From NCBI RefSeq assembly GCF_031585635.1, contig NZ_CP134196.1:806001-870000 (forward strand): 64,000 bases of DNA. The letters are read 5' to 3'. Below the pieces are notes generated by a model. That model was not told the DNA's origin, searched no databases, and saw only the letters and a program-made list of their open reading frames with translations. The position numbers were made by a program, and so were the translations under genes. Shown here piece by piece: positions 46,024-54,964 of this stretch (position 1 is its first letter; every line of letters begins with the position of its first letter). This DNA comes from Paraburkholderia sp. FT54 (GTDB taxonomy: Bacteria > Pseudomonadota > Gammaproteobacteria > Burkholderiales > Burkholderiaceae).

Positions 46024-46250
46024 TCCGTTTCATTCACTGCGAAGCGGCCGGACATGGTCATCTTGAGGTCTTCGCCCTGCCCGTGGAAGCGCCAGTCGAG
46101 CGGCCGGCCGGTCGCGTTCGAAATGTAGTTCATTGCACGCTGATCGTCGAGCGCGCTGACGCTTTCGGGTTCGCCATATTCTTTCAAATATCGCGGCGAT
46201 GCGCACCCGATCCAGCTGAGTTCCCCGAGCCGCCGCGCGATCAAACTCGA
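46024..46250 (-). pseudogene. LysR-type regulator remnant (effector-binding domain fragment)
   Basis: Minus-strand translation gives SSLIARRLGELSWIGCASPR, YLKEYGEPESVSALDDQRAM, NYISNATGRPLDWRFHGQGE and SGRFAVNETEAY. This is the middle of a LysR effector-binding domain. The DNA-binding half is missing upstream, where the frame turns to unrelated sequence, and homology stops 15 bases before the DadA-like start. No proper start or full domain remains. The following 260 bases (to 46509) show no gene and carry the promoter of the DUF3348 operon. Confidence 0.7.
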
Positions 46251-46509
46251 ACGCGGAGCAATGGATGCGCGAGAACCTTCTGGCGCGCGAGAGCGCGTCG
46301 CTTCAATAAGCGCATACGGGCGGAGCCGCGAACCGAAGGTGCAGGCCGAAGCTGCAGGCCGAATCGGGTGGTCGAATCAGCTGGCCGGAAGGGTCGTCGA
46401 GCAGGGCGCCGGTCAAGTAAAATGCGCCTCGCGCGCGGCCCTCGGGTCGACCGGCGGCCGCCCAATTGCCGACAGCGTGTAAACTGGCGACTTTTTTGTC
46501 TCCGGTGGT

Positions 46510-47283
46510 ATGTTGCAAGCCTCCCAGCGCACCGCCCTCAGCGGCCCGGCGCTCATTCGCCTACTGGCTCGCCTCGCGGACGTCGATGTTCCCGAATCCA
46601 GGCAATCGCTCTCGGACCGGCTCAGCCAATGGCTCGGCTGGACCGACGCCATTGCGCTGTCCTCGGCACTGAACGGCAATCCGCCCGGCGTCGCCGGCGG
46701 CGCCGGTGTACGCGTGTTCGGCAGCGCCGAAGAGTCGGAGTACGTCCGCGCGCGCAGTTCGCTGGCGAAGACCATCACGGGCGACAGCGTGTTTGCGGCC
46801 CACCGGCGTCGCGGGTCGGCGCATGCGTCGTCCCAGAGTGCGCCGCCGGAGCCGGCAGCCGATTACGCGGTTTTTCGCCAGCGCTATCTCTCCATCCAGC
46901 AGTCGATGGAAATGGGGATCGGCAATCTGCGTGGCCGCCTGCGCGGCATGCTGGCCGCCAGAACACCCGACATGGCGCGGCTCGCGGTGGTCGACGCGGT
47001 GATGGAGCGCGCGCTGAGCGAGCGCGAGCGCAATCTGCTGGCGTCGGTGCCCGCGTTGCTCGCTGGGCACTTCGAGCGCTTGCGCGTGGCCGAGCAGGCG
47101 ACGCTCGCCGCCGCCGAGGCCGCGGGCGACACCGCAGGCGCTGCTGCAAGCAACGCAGCGGCGCTCACGCCCGGCGCATGGGTGAACGTGTTCCGCAAGG
47201 ACATGCAAAGCGTATTGCTTGCCGAACTGGATATTCGTTTACAACCGGTCGAAGGGCTGCTCGCCGCCCTTCGCGCCAGCTAA
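46510..47283 (+). CDS. DUF3348 protein, first gene of a putative proton-motor operon
   Basis: 257 residues, soluble, helical. The DUF3348 pattern is seen at GPALIRLLARLADVDVPESR, LSDRLSQWLGWTDAIALSSA, YAVFRQRYLSIQQSMEMGIG, and the end NVFRKDMQSVLLAELDIRLQ-PVEGLLAALR. Function unknown. It is 10 bases from the MotA/TolQ-like DUF802 gene and is followed by OmpA/MotB-like and DUF2894 genes; this order is conserved in Burkholderiales as I know them. No signal peptide, so it is expected in the cytoplasm, where it could contact the long tail of the DUF802 protein. The ATG sits behind GGTGG. Confidence 0.85.
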   Translation: MLQASQRTALSGPALIRLLARLADVDVPESRQSLSDRLSQWLGWTDAIALSSALNGNPPGVAGGAGVRVFGSAEESEYVRARSSLAKTITGDSVFAAHRRRGSAHASSQSAPPEPAADYAVFRQRYLSIQQSMEMGIGNLRGRLRGMLAARTPDMARLAVVDAVMERALSERERNLLASVPALLAGHFERLRVAEQATLAAAEAAGDTAGAAASNAAALTPGAWVNVFRKDMQSVLLAELDIRLQPVEGLLAALRAS

Positions 47284-47293
47284 CTGGGACACT

Positions 47294-49651
47294 ATGTCCA
47301 GATATCGTATTGATCTCGTTGTGTTTTTGGCAGGTCTGGCGGCCGTGTGCTGGATCGCCGCCGGCTACCTCGGTTCGAACCCGCTGGCGTTGGCTGTCAC
47401 CTTATCGATCGGCGTCTGCTACGTGGCGGGCGCGCTCGAATTGCACCGCTACAACCAGGCCACCGCCACGCTCACGCACGCCGTCGCGGGGCTGTCCGGG
47501 CCGCCGCCGAACCTCGGCGCATGGCTCGAGCCCTTGCATCCGAGCCTGCGCAACGCGGTGCGCCTGCGCGTCGAAGGCGAGCGGGTGGCCTTGCCTGGCC
47601 CGGCGTTGACGCCTTACCTGGTCGGCTTGCTGGTGCTGCTGGGCATGCTCGGCACGCTGCTCGGCATGGTGGTGACCTTGCGCGGCACCGGCATGGCGCT
47701 GGAAAGCGCGACCGACCTGCAGGCGATCCGTGCCTCGCTGGCCGCGCCGGTCAAGGGTTTGGGCTTTGCGTTCGGCACCTCGATTGCGGGCGTGGCGACC
47801 TCCGCCATGCTGGGGCTGCTGTCCGCGCTGTGCCGGCGCGAGCGCCTGCAGGCGGCGCAGATGCTCGACGTGAAGATCGCGACGACCTTGCGCATCTACT
47901 CGCAGAGTCATCAGCGCGACGAGGCGTTCAGGCTTCTGCAACGTCAGGCCGAGGTGATGCCCACGCTGGTCGACCGGCTGCAGACGATGATGGCGGCCAT
48001 CGAACAACAGAGCCTCGCCTTGAACGAGCGGCAGATAGCCAGTCAGGAGGCATTCCACGGCAGGGCCGAGGCCGCTTACACGCGCCTCGCCAGTTCAGTC
48101 GAGCAGTCGTTGAAGGAGAGCGTGGCGGACAGCACGCGGGCCGCCGGCGCGGCGCTGCAGCCGGTCATGCAAGCGACGATGGCCGGCCTCGCGCGCGAGA
48201 CGACGGCGTTGCACGACACCGTCACGCACGCCGTGCAGCGGCAACTGGACGGACTCTCGAGCGGCTTCGAGACGGCCAGCACGACCGTAGCGGACATCTG
48301 GAACAGGGCATTGGCGGGACATCAGCGTGCGAGCGAGGAACTGACGCAGCATCTGCGCGCCTCGCTGGATCGCTTCACCGACACTTTCGAGCAGCGCTCG
48401 GCCGGTTTGCTGGACGGCGTCTCCGCACGGCTGGAAAGCACGGCGGGCAGCGTGTCGATCGCCTGGAACGAGGCGCTGGCGCGCCAGGAAAGTGTCGGCG
48501 AGAAGCTCGCGGCGAGCAACCAGCAGGCCCTGGCGGCGGCCGCCGCGACTTTCGAGCAGCACGCGGCGTCTTTGCTGAGCGGCGTGGGACAGTCGCACGC
48601 GGACTTGCAGACCGAGTTGGCCTCGAAGGACGAACAGCGGCTTGCGATCTGGACCGAAGCATTCGGTGCGATGGCGGCGACCTTGAGCAAGGAATGGGAG
48701 CAGTCGGGCGCGCAAACCGCGAGCCGTCAGCAGGAAATCTGCGCGACGCTGGCGCAAACCGCGCGCGACATTGCGGCCCAAACACAGACCCACGCGAGCA
48801 ACACGATTGCCGAAATCGACCGGCTCGTGCAAGCCGCAGCTCAAGCGCCGAAGGCCGCGGCGAACCTGCAAGCCGAATTGGCCTCGCGGGATCAGCAGCG
48901 TCTGGCAGCGTGGACCGAAGCGCTTGGCGCCATGGCCACAACGCTGAGCCAGAAGTGGGAACAGGCGGGTGCACACACCGCGAGCCGTCAGCAGGAAATC
49001 TGCGAGACGCTGGCGCAAACCGCGCGCGACATCACGGCCCAGACGCAGGCCCACGCCAGCGACACGATCGCCGAAATCGGCCGGCTCGTGCAGGCGGCCT
49101 CGGAAGCCCCCAAGGCCGCGGCCGAAGTCGTTGCCGAACTGCGCCAGAAGCTCTCCGACAGCATGGTCCGCGATACCGCGATGCTGCAGGAGCGCAGCCG
49201 CTTGCTGGAAACGCTCGAAACCCTGCTCGACGCCGTCAATCATGCGTCCACCGAGCAGCGCACTGCCGTCGACGCGCTCGTCGCCACCTCGGCGGATTTG
49301 CTGGAGCGCGTGGGCACGCGCTTCACCGACAAGATCGAACTCGAAACCGGCAAGCTGGGCTCGGTGGCCGCGCAGGTCACCGGCAGCGCCGTCGAAGTGG
49401 CGAGCCTCGGCGAAGCGTTCGGCACCGCCGTGCAAGTGTTCGGCGAGTCCAACGACAAGCTGGTCGCGCACCTTCAGCGTATCGAAACCGCGCTCGACAA
49501 ATCGCTCGCGCGCAGCGACGAACAGCTTGCGTACTACGTGGCGCAGGCGCGGGAAGTCATCGACCTGAGCGTGATGTCGCAGAAGCAGATCGTCGAAGAC
49601 CTGCAGCAGCTCGCCAGCCGGCGTGCGTCAGCCGGAGCTGAAGCGGCATGA
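47294..49651 (+). CDS. DUF802 protein: MotA/TolQ-like channel with very long coiled tail
   Basis: 785 residues. Four membrane segments: about 8-24, 28-47, 107-127 and 153-179. The last pair shows the MotA/TolQ/ExbB signature: GMLGTLLGMVVTLRGTGMAL (117-136) and APVKGLGFAFGTSIAGVATS (151-170), where Thr/Ser line the proton path. From 185 to 785 the protein is a continuous Ala/Gln/Glu-rich helical tail, with an exact tandem duplication of 87 residues (codons from 48602 and from 48863). This layout (short channel, long cytoplasmic rod) is that of ZorA of the Zorya defence system, and with the next gene forms a MotAB-type pair. Family function is unknown. The start at 47294 begins the first helix. 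Confidence 0.85.
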   Translation: MSRYRIDLVVFLAGLAAVCWIAAGYLGSNPLALAVTLSIGVCYVAGALELHRYNQATATLTHAVAGLSGPPPNLGAWLEPLHPSLRNAVRLRVEGERVALPGPALTPYLVGLLVLLGMLGTLLGMVVTLRGTGMALESATDLQAIRASLAAPVKGLGFAFGTSIAGVATSAMLGLLSALCRRERLQAAQMLDVKIATTLRIYSQSHQRDEAFRLLQRQAEVMPTLVDRLQTMMAAIEQQSLALNERQIASQEAFHGRAEAAYTRLASSVEQSLKESVADSTRAAGAALQPVMQATMAGLARETTALHDTVTHAVQRQLDGLSSGFETASTTVADIWNRALAGHQRASEELTQHLRASLDRFTDTFEQRSAGLLDGVSARLESTAGSVSIAWNEALARQESVGEKLAASNQQALAAAAATFEQHAASLLSGVGQSHADLQTELASKDEQRLAIWTEAFGAMAATLSKEWEQSGAQTASRQQEICATLAQTARDIAAQTQTHASNTIAEIDRLVQAAAQAPKAAANLQAELASRDQQRLAAWTEALGAMATTLSQKWEQAGAHTASRQQEICETLAQTARDITAQTQAHASDTIAEIGRLVQAASEAPKAAAEVVAELRQKLSDSMVRDTAMLQERSRLLETLETLLDAVNHASTEQRTAVDALVATSADLLERVGTRFTDKIELETGKLGSVAAQVTGSAVEVASLGEAFGTAVQVFGESNDKLVAHLQRIETALDKSLARSDEQLAYYVAQAREVIDLSVMSQKQIVEDLQQLASRRASAGAEAA

Positions 49652-50295
49652 GTGAGGACATCGACGGCGGCGTGGAGCAGGTCGCGCCGATCTGGCCGGT
49701 TTTCGGCGACCTGATGTCGGTGCTGCTGGGCGCCTTCGTCCTGATACTCGTGGGCGTGATCGGCGTGCAGCTGGAGCTTTCGAGCAAGCTGGAGCAGGAG
49801 GTCAAGCAGCGTCAGCTCGAAACGCAGCGGCGCAAGACGCTGGAACAGGCGCTGGCCGGCCCGCTCGCCGCTGGGCGCGTGACGCTGGTGAATGGGCGCA
49901 TCGGTATCAGCGGCAATGTGCTGTTTGCGCTGAACTCGGATCAGTTGCAGCCGCAAGGGCGGGATCTGCTGAAGAGTCTGGCCGGGCCGTTGTCCGCGTA
50001 TCTCGGCGCCAATGACGAGATTCTGATGGTGAGCGGCTTTACCGACGACCAACGTCTGCGCGAAGGCAACCGTCGTTTCGCCGACAACTGGGAGCTGTCG
50101 GCGCAGCGCGCGCTGACGGTGACGCGCGCGCTGATCGACAACGGCGTGCCCGCCGCGTCGCTCTTTGCGGCTGCGTTCGGGTCCGGGCAACCCGTGAGTC
50201 CCAATGCGGACGAGCAGGGACGCGCGAAAAACCGGCGCGTGGAAATTGCGCCGGTCCCGCGGCCGTCGACTGTAACGGTGAAGCCTCGTGAGTAG
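49648..50295 (+). CDS. MotB/OmpA-like peptidoglycan-binding stator partner
   Basis: 215 residues. A single membrane helix (about 14-40, PIWPVFGDLMSVLLGAFVLI) contains Asp21, in the place of the proton-carrying Asp of MotB/TolR/ZorB. A short coiled region (45-70) leads to an OmpA-like domain (about 78-200) with VSGFTDDQ, NWELSAQRALTVTRALIDNG and AKNRRVEIAP; the Asp of FTDD and Arg of NRRVEI are the diaminopimelate contacts of the family. It should anchor the DUF802 channel to the cell wall. Its start overlaps the DUF802 stop (ATGA), the expected coupling for two subunits of one complex. Confidence 0.88.
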   Translation: MSEDIDGGVEQVAPIWPVFGDLMSVLLGAFVLILVGVIGVQLELSSKLEQEVKQRQLETQRRKTLEQALAGPLAAGRVTLVNGRIGISGNVLFALNSDQLQPQGRDLLKSLAGPLSAYLGANDEILMVSGFTDDQRLREGNRRFADNWELSAQRALTVTRALIDNGVPAASLFAAAFGSGQPVSPNADEQGRAKNRRVEIAPVPRPSTVTVKPRE

Positions 50296-50941
50296 CGGCG
50301 GCGAGAGCGATCCGGCAAACGTAGCCCGCACGACGCTCGACGCGTGGCGCGAGCGCGGCGCCGATCGTCTGGATCCGGTCCGCTTCCATTTCATCGACGC
50401 GCTGGAGCGGCGCGCGGCCGTCCACAGCGGCGAAACGCGACGGATTCTGGACGAGAGGCTAGCTGGGCTGCTCGAAGACTACGCGGGGCGTATCGAACGG
50501 GGTGCGTCTTCGGCTGACGACGCGCGTGTCCATGCTGACGAAGAGCCCGCCGCGCATGCAACGCTCAGGAGCCTCGTCGACTCTATCGCGAGCCAGGATC
50601 ATGTGCCTGTGGCGACAGGTTTGCCGCGCGCCGACGCGTATCCCGAACTGCCCGCGCTCGATTACTTCAGGGAAGTCTGGTCGAAAGTCCGCACCGAGAA
50701 GCAACTGCGGCAGTCGCTGGAGCAAGTGCCGGGGAACGCCGGTCCGCTCAATTCGAGCAGCCTCGTGCACCGGGCGCTCTCGCTCATGCGCGAAGTTTCG
50801 CCGGGCTACCTCAAGCAGTTTCTGTCCTACGTCGACGCCTTGTCGTGGATGGAACAGATGAACGGCGGCGCCGCGCCCGCGGGTAAGGATGCGCCGCGCG
50901 CCGGCAGCGCCGGCAAGGGTGCTCGCGGTAAAGCACGCTAG
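50288..50941 (+). CDS. DUF2894 protein, last gene of the putative proton-motor operon
   Basis: 217 residues, soluble, helical, basic Gly/Ala/Lys tail. DUF2894 features: DPVRFHFIDALERRAAVHSG, LPALDYFREVWSKVRTEKQL-RQSLEQVPGNAGPLNSSSLV, and SPGYLKQFLSYVDALSWMEQ. Function unknown. It starts with GTG at 50288, eight bases inside the previous gene, so it is co-translated with the MotB-like subunit. Together with DUF3348 it is a likely cytoplasmic component or effector of the machine. Confidence 0.85.
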   Translation: MSSGGESDPANVARTTLDAWRERGADRLDPVRFHFIDALERRAAVHSGETRRILDERLAGLLEDYAGRIERGASSADDARVHADEEPAAHATLRSLVDSIASQDHVPVATGLPRADAYPELPALDYFREVWSKVRTEKQLRQSLEQVPGNAGPLNSSSLVHRALSLMREVSPGYLKQFLSYVDALSWMEQMNGGAAPAGKDAPRAGSAGKGARGKAR

Positions 50942-50949
50942 TGCGACAG

Positions 50950-50976
50950 GCGCCGGAATGTTCCCGGCGCTTCTTC
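50950..50976 (+). terminator. Terminator after the DUF3348-DUF2894 operon
   Basis: GCGCCGG (50950-50956) pairs with CCGGCGC (50964-50970), loop of 7, then TTCTTCCCTC. Short U-tract, so probably only moderate. Confidence 0.55.
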
Positions 50977-50994
50977 CCTCATGGCTGACGGCGC

Positions 50995-51288
50995 TCAGTC
51001 GAAATCGAATACATCGAAAATCGAGCGTTTTTTCTTCTGCGTCCGGTAGCCCGTTCGATGATCGTCGTACCCACGGTGGCCGTCGTACGAATGGTCACGC
51101 TCCCGGTGCCCGTCGCGGCTTGCGCGGGGGGCGGGCGGTGCGTCGGAATTGGCCGCGTCCTGCGCAATCAGCTTGTCGAGTTCACCGCGATCGAGCCACA
51201 CGCCCCGGCAGTCGGGACAGTAGTCGATTTCGATCGAGCGGCGCTCGGTCATCAGCAGATCAGTGGTCTTGCAAACAGGGCATTTCAT
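50995..51288 (-). CDS. TFIIB-type zinc-ribbon protein
   Basis: 97 residues. Two CxxC knuckles (MKCPVCKTTDL and IDYCPDCRGVWLDRGELDKL) form the zf-TFIIB ribbon common in small bacterial proteins. The middle is His/Asp/Arg/Tyr-rich (DHSYDGHRGYDDHRTGY), followed by KKKRSIFDVFDFD, a conserved end in this group. Role unknown; nucleic-acid or protein contact is likely. AGGAGCGACACC precedes the ATG at 51288. 85 bases downstream of TerC on the same strand. Confidence 0.8.
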   Translation of the reverse strand: MKCPVCKTTDLLMTERRSIEIDYCPDCRGVWLDRGELDKLIAQDAANSDAPPAPRASRDGHRERDHSYDGHRGYDDHRTGYRTQKKKRSIFDVFDFD

Positions 51289-51373
51289 GGTGTCGCTCCT
51301 CAAGAGTACAAAGACATCGAACGCTGGAGCGGGCGAGCCGCCCGATCCGGAAACAACCATCACACGCTATCGA

Positions 51374-52126
51374 TCACTGCCCGGTGCTGAGCGTGCGCTT
51401 CGATTTCGCGCGCCGCACCAGCATGTTCATCGCCTCGACGAAAGCGGAGAACGCCATCGCCACGTAGATGTAGGCCTTCGGCACGTGTGAGCCGAAGCCT
51501 TCAGCGATCAGCGTCATGCCGATCACGAGCAGGAAGCTGAGCGCGAGCGTGACGATGGTCGGGTTGCGATCGATGAAGCGTGACAGCGGGCGCGCAGCGA
51601 ACAGCATCACGAGGACCGCGCTGATTACCGCGACGAACATGATCGGCGTGTGTTCGGTCATGCCGACAGCGGTGATGATGCTGTCGACCGAAAACACGAT
51701 ATCGAGCAACAGAATTTGGCCGATCGCGGCCGCCACGGTCAACTGGACCGTGCTGCCCAGCTTGTCGTGTTCTTCTTGCGCATGGACCACGTGGTGGTGA
51801 ATCTCGCGCGTCGCCTTCCAGACGAGGAACAGACCGCCGCCGAGCAGGATCAGGTCGCGCCACGAAAACGCGTGGCCGAAGAGCGTGACGGCAGGCGCGG
51901 TCAACTGCGCGATCCAAGCAACCGTGCCGAGCAGGCCGAGCCGCATCACGAGCGCGAGCATGATGCCGATACGCTGCGTGCGCGCGCGTTGCGCTTCCGG
52001 CAGCTTGTTGCTGAGGATCGAGATGAAAATCAGGTTGTCGATGCCGAGCACGATTTCCATCACGACCAGCGTGAGCAGCGCGGCCCATGCGGCGGGATCG
52101 GCAACGAGTGCGAGCAGAGTGTCCAT
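51374..52126 (-). CDS. TerC-family integral membrane protein
   Basis: 250 residues, about seven membrane segments. The TerC signatures are [20 protein letters not shown] and [20 protein letters not shown], with the paired acidic residues thought to bind metal ions. Family members export Mn2+ or support tellurite resistance and protein metalation. Divergent from an NhaR-like regulator, which may control it. No manganese (yybP-ykoY) riboswitch is recognisable in the 120 bases upstream. Confidence 0.92.
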   Translation of the reverse strand: MDTLLALVADPAAWAALLTLVVMEIVLGIDNLIFISILSNKLPEAQRARTQRIGIMLALVMRLGLLGTVAWIAQLTAPAVTLFGHAFSWRDLILLGGGLFLVWKATREIHHHVVHAQEEHDKLGSTVQLTVAAAIGQILLLDIVFSVDSIITAVGMTEHTPIMFVAVISAVLVMLFAARPLSRFIDRNPTIVTLALSFLLVIGMTLIAEGFGSHVPKAYIYVAMAFSAFVEAMNMLVRRAKSKRTLSTGQ

Positions 52127-52182
52127 GGTGTCCGTAGGCGAATGAATGCGGGTGACGTCGGATTAACGCCATGATCGCTGTC

Positions 52183-52198
52183 TTATCGCTTCGGATAA
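52183..52198 (+). promoter_or_regulatory. Small dyad in the terC-nhaR intergenic region
   Basis: TTATC-GCTTCG-GATAA lies midway between the divergent starts, 49 bases before the LysR-type gene. LysR regulators often bind such dyads in the shared intergenic DNA. Weak evidence. Confidence 0.3.
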
Positions 52199-52246
52199 AT
52201 CAGTGATACTCTGAGCGACATATCGTTTTTTTCGAAGTGTCACGCC

Positions 52247-53125
52247 ATGCTCAACTACCGTCATCTGTACTATTTCTGGATCGTCGTGAAAGAAGGCGGC
52301 TTTGCGCGCGCGGCCGAACGGCTCGACATGGCGGTTCAGACCATCAGCGCGCAGGTGCGTGAGCTGGAGAAATCGATCGGGCGCCAATTGCTGAAACCGG
52401 CGGGCCGCGGCGTCACGATGACCGAAGCCGGCGAGACGGCGTTCAGTCGCGCGGAGCAGATTTTTCAGCTCGGCGAGGCGTTGCTCGACGAGATGCGCGA
52501 GGCGGGAAGCGAAGGTGTGGCGCGGCTCGCCGTCGGTCTCTCCGACGGCATTTCAAAACTCGCGGCGCACGCATTGCTGGCGCCGGTTCTCGGCACGCCG
52601 TCGCTCAGGCTCCTGTGTCATGAGGGCGAGCACGCGCAGTTGCTGTCGGAGCTCGCACTGCATCGGCTCGATCTGGTACTCGCTTGCCAGCCGGCGCCGC
52701 ACAACGCCGACCTGCGTGTGTTGAGCCAGCGCCTTGCCGGTTCGCCGGTCGATTGGTATGGCCCGACGGAGATCATCCGCAAAGCCGCTCGTGCGCGATT
52801 TCCGCAATGCCTCGCGGACGTGCCCGTGCTTCTGCCGACCCGGCACGCCGCCTTGCGCGCACGGCTCGACCGGTGGTTCGAGGCACAGGGCATTCGGCCG
52901 CGCATCGTCGGCGAGTTCGAGGACAGCGCACTGATGGCGGTGTTCGCCGCGCGCGGCCTCGGCGTGTTTCCGCTCGCGGAACTTGGCGCAGAGGACCTGT
53001 CGCTGCTGCGGGGCCTGCGCTGGCTCGGCCGCGCGGACGGCGTGATCGAGGAAATTCACGCCATTCGGTCCCGTCGCGGGCAACATCATGGTCTCGCTTC
53101 TCAGGTGGTGGCCGGCGCGCGCTGA
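52247..53125 (+). CDS. NhaR-like LysR-family transcriptional regulator
   Basis: 292 residues. The start MLNYRHLYYFWIVVKEGGFA-RAAERLDMAVQTISAQVREL is that of NhaR rather than general LysR proteins, and RPAGRGVTMTEAGETAF-like KPAGRGVTMTEAGE ends the wing. NhaR responds to sodium and controls the Na+/H+ antiporter and stress genes; here no antiporter is adjacent, while terC is divergent. The gene's 3' end overlaps the convergent TerB-like gene by 25 bases. Confidence 0.88.
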   Translation: MLNYRHLYYFWIVVKEGGFARAAERLDMAVQTISAQVRELEKSIGRQLLKPAGRGVTMTEAGETAFSRAEQIFQLGEALLDEMREAGSEGVARLAVGLSDGISKLAAHALLAPVLGTPSLRLLCHEGEHAQLLSELALHRLDLVLACQPAPHNADLRVLSQRLAGSPVDWYGPTEIIRKAARARFPQCLADVPVLLPTRHAALRARLDRWFEAQGIRPRIVGEFEDSALMAVFAARGLGVFPLAELGAEDLSLLRGLRWLGRADGVIEEIHAIRSRRGQHHGLASQVVAGAR

Positions 53126-53562
53126 TAACCGCGCACGACGCGCGATGGGAGGCCGTGACGGTTGGTGACCGGCGTCAGGTTCGGTCCCCACGCGTTCAAT
53201 ATGGCGGCGAGCAGGCTGATTTCGCCATCGGCCAGATGGTCGTCGGCGACCGCCACGGCAACACATAAGCGAATGACCTTGCGGCGCAACTCAGGATCGT
53301 CGATCTCGTCGATCAAGGTCGTGAGCATGGCCGGGTCGAGATGACCCACCGGCGGCGCGGACGACAGATGCGCGACCAGGTGGTCCTCACACAGCGTCTG
53401 CACGATCTGCTCGAATTGCGCGGGTGCGAGACCGAGCTCGCCGGCGATGTTCAATCTCTGGAGCACGCGCTCTTCCGAGCTGCACACGTGGCCGTCCGCC
53501 GTGAGAGCCAGCGCGACAATGCGTGCAGCGGCTTGCGGGCTGTTACGCGGATAGGTTCGCAT
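53101..53562 (-). CDS. TerB-like protein
   Basis: 153 residues, helical. Two acidic pairs typical of the TerB fold: AALALTADGHVCSSEE-type (VALALTADGHVCSSEERVLQ) and CVAVAVADDHLADGEISLLA, which in TerB bind Ca/metal. Tellurite-resistance-type proteins form membrane-linked stress complexes with TerC. AAGGAAAAAATC precedes the ATG at 53562; a longer frame to 53811 lacks similarity. It lies on the same strand as terC though beyond the NhaR gene. Confidence 0.8.
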   Translation of the reverse strand: MRTYPRNSPQAAARIVALALTADGHVCSSEERVLQRLNIAGELGLAPAQFEQIVQTLCEDHLVAHLSSAPPVGHLDPAMLTTLIDEIDDPELRRKVIRLCVAVAVADDHLADGEISLLAAILNAWGPNLTPVTNRHGLPSRVVRGYQRAPATT

Positions 53563-53878
53563 GATTTTTTCCTTGCCTGGACGATGTCCGTAGTGAAGAT
53601 GAGCCCAGTCTGCGATATGTTCGGGATCGGATAAACCTGCTAATTGCGAAGCAAAGGTTCGGAAAAGACGAAGCTTGGCGGGGCGAACCGAAGGCGGTGT
53701 CCGGACCGGATGCTCGCCAAGGCTCTCGTCAGTGCGCTCGACGGTTTGCAGCGTTTGATTACATGGTGACGGCTTTCTATGTTGAAAGCTGGCCGTTTCG
53801 TCACCCTGCACGAGGGCGTCGAGTGTGTTTCTTCCGACGAATCACCGCCTTTGGGACCAGCCATACATTCCGCGCGCC

Positions 53879-54964
53879 ATGTCCGCCAATCCGCCCAGTC
53901 TCCGGCAGCAGATACGTTTCTGTACCAGCAGCGACGGCGTTCGCATCGCCTATGCGAATTCCGGCACGGGTCCAGTGATCGTCAAGGCTGCAAACTGGCT
54001 GAGCCATATCGAATTCGATCTCGAGAGCCCTGTCTGGAGTCATGTGGTCGAGGAACTGAGCCGCAATCACACGCTCGTGCGTTATGACCAGCGCGGCTGC
54101 GGGTTGTCTGATCGCGACGTCGCGGACATTTCATTCGAAGCCTGGCTGCAGGATCTCGAGGCCGTGATCGACGCGAGCGGCGTCGAACGCTTCACTTTGC
54201 TCGGCATATCGCAGGGTGCGTCGATTTCCGTGGCTTATGCGGTGGCGCATCCAGAGCGCGTGAAGCAACTGATACTCTACGGCGGTTATGCGCGCGGCAA
54301 GCTCAAGCGGCAGGCGGGCGACGCGATGCGCGACGAGGCCGAGACGCTCGTGAAACTCGCCGAACTCGGCTGGGGGCAGGAGAATCCGGCCTTCCGTCAA
54401 TTCTTCACGACGCAGTTCATCCCCGGCGGCACACCCGAGCAGCATCGGTGGTTCAACGAACTCGAACGCATGACCACCACGCCGCGCAATGCCGCGCGGA
54501 TCATGCGGGTTTTCAACGAGATCGACGTGGTCGATCTGCTCGAACAGGTCACGTGCCCGACGCTCGTATTGCACGCGAGCGGCGATGCCCGCGTGCCGTT
54601 CGAAGAGAGCCGCCTGCTCGCGGGACAGATTCCCGACGCGCGTTTCGTGCCGCTCGAAAGCGAGAACCATCTGCTGCTCGATACGGAACCCGCCTGGCTG
54701 CGTTGGCGCGAAGAAATCAGAAACTTCCTTTCGGCCGACGTCGCCATCGACCCGGTCTTCGCCACGCTCACGCCGCGTGAGCGCGACATTGTCGAATTGA
54801 TTGCGGGTGGACGCGATAACGCCCAGATTGCCGCGCGGCTCGCACTCAGCGAAAAGACCGTGCGCAATCACATCACGAGCATCTTTGCGAAGCTCGAAGT
54901 GGAGAATCGTTCGCAGGCCATCGTGCTTGCCCGCAAGGCGGGTTTCGATTCGCCCGCAGCCTGA
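53879..54964 (+). CDS. Alpha/beta-hydrolase fused to LuxR-type DNA-binding domain
   Basis: 361 residues. Residues 15-285 form an alpha/beta-hydrolase: oxyanion region, YDQRGCGLSDRD, nucleophile GISQG (Ser111), the Asp in LHASGDARVPFEES and His in LESENHLLLD. The last 65 residues are a GerE/LuxR HTH: TLTPRERDIVELIAGGRDNA and LSEKTVRNHITSIFAKLEVE. So the hydrolase is likely the sensor or signal-degrading part of a transcription factor. Start: ATG 53879, where homology begins; a GTG at 53825 is the alternative. The next gene (diiron protein) is 190 bases downstream on the same strand and is a plausible target. Confidence 0.85.
   Translation: MSANPPSLRQQIRFCTSSDGVRIAYANSGTGPVIVKAANWLSHIEFDLESPVWSHVVEELSRNHTLVRYDQRGCGLSDRDVADISFEAWLQDLEAVIDASGVERFTLLGISQGASISVAYAVAHPERVKQLILYGGYARGKLKRQAGDAMRDEAETLVKLAELGWGQENPAFRQFFTTQFIPGGTPEQHRWFNELERMTTTPRNAARIMRVFNEIDVVDLLEQVTCPTLVLHASGDARVPFEESRLLAGQIPDARFVPLESENHLLLDTEPAWLRWREEIRNFLSADVAIDPVFATLTPRERDIVELIAGGRDNAQIAARLALSEKTVRNHITSIFAKLEVENRSQAIVLARKAGFDSPAA

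Noticed and set aside
52127..52246. Manganese riboswitch upstream of terC
   Set aside because: The 120-base gap is too short for the element and shows none of its conserved loops.
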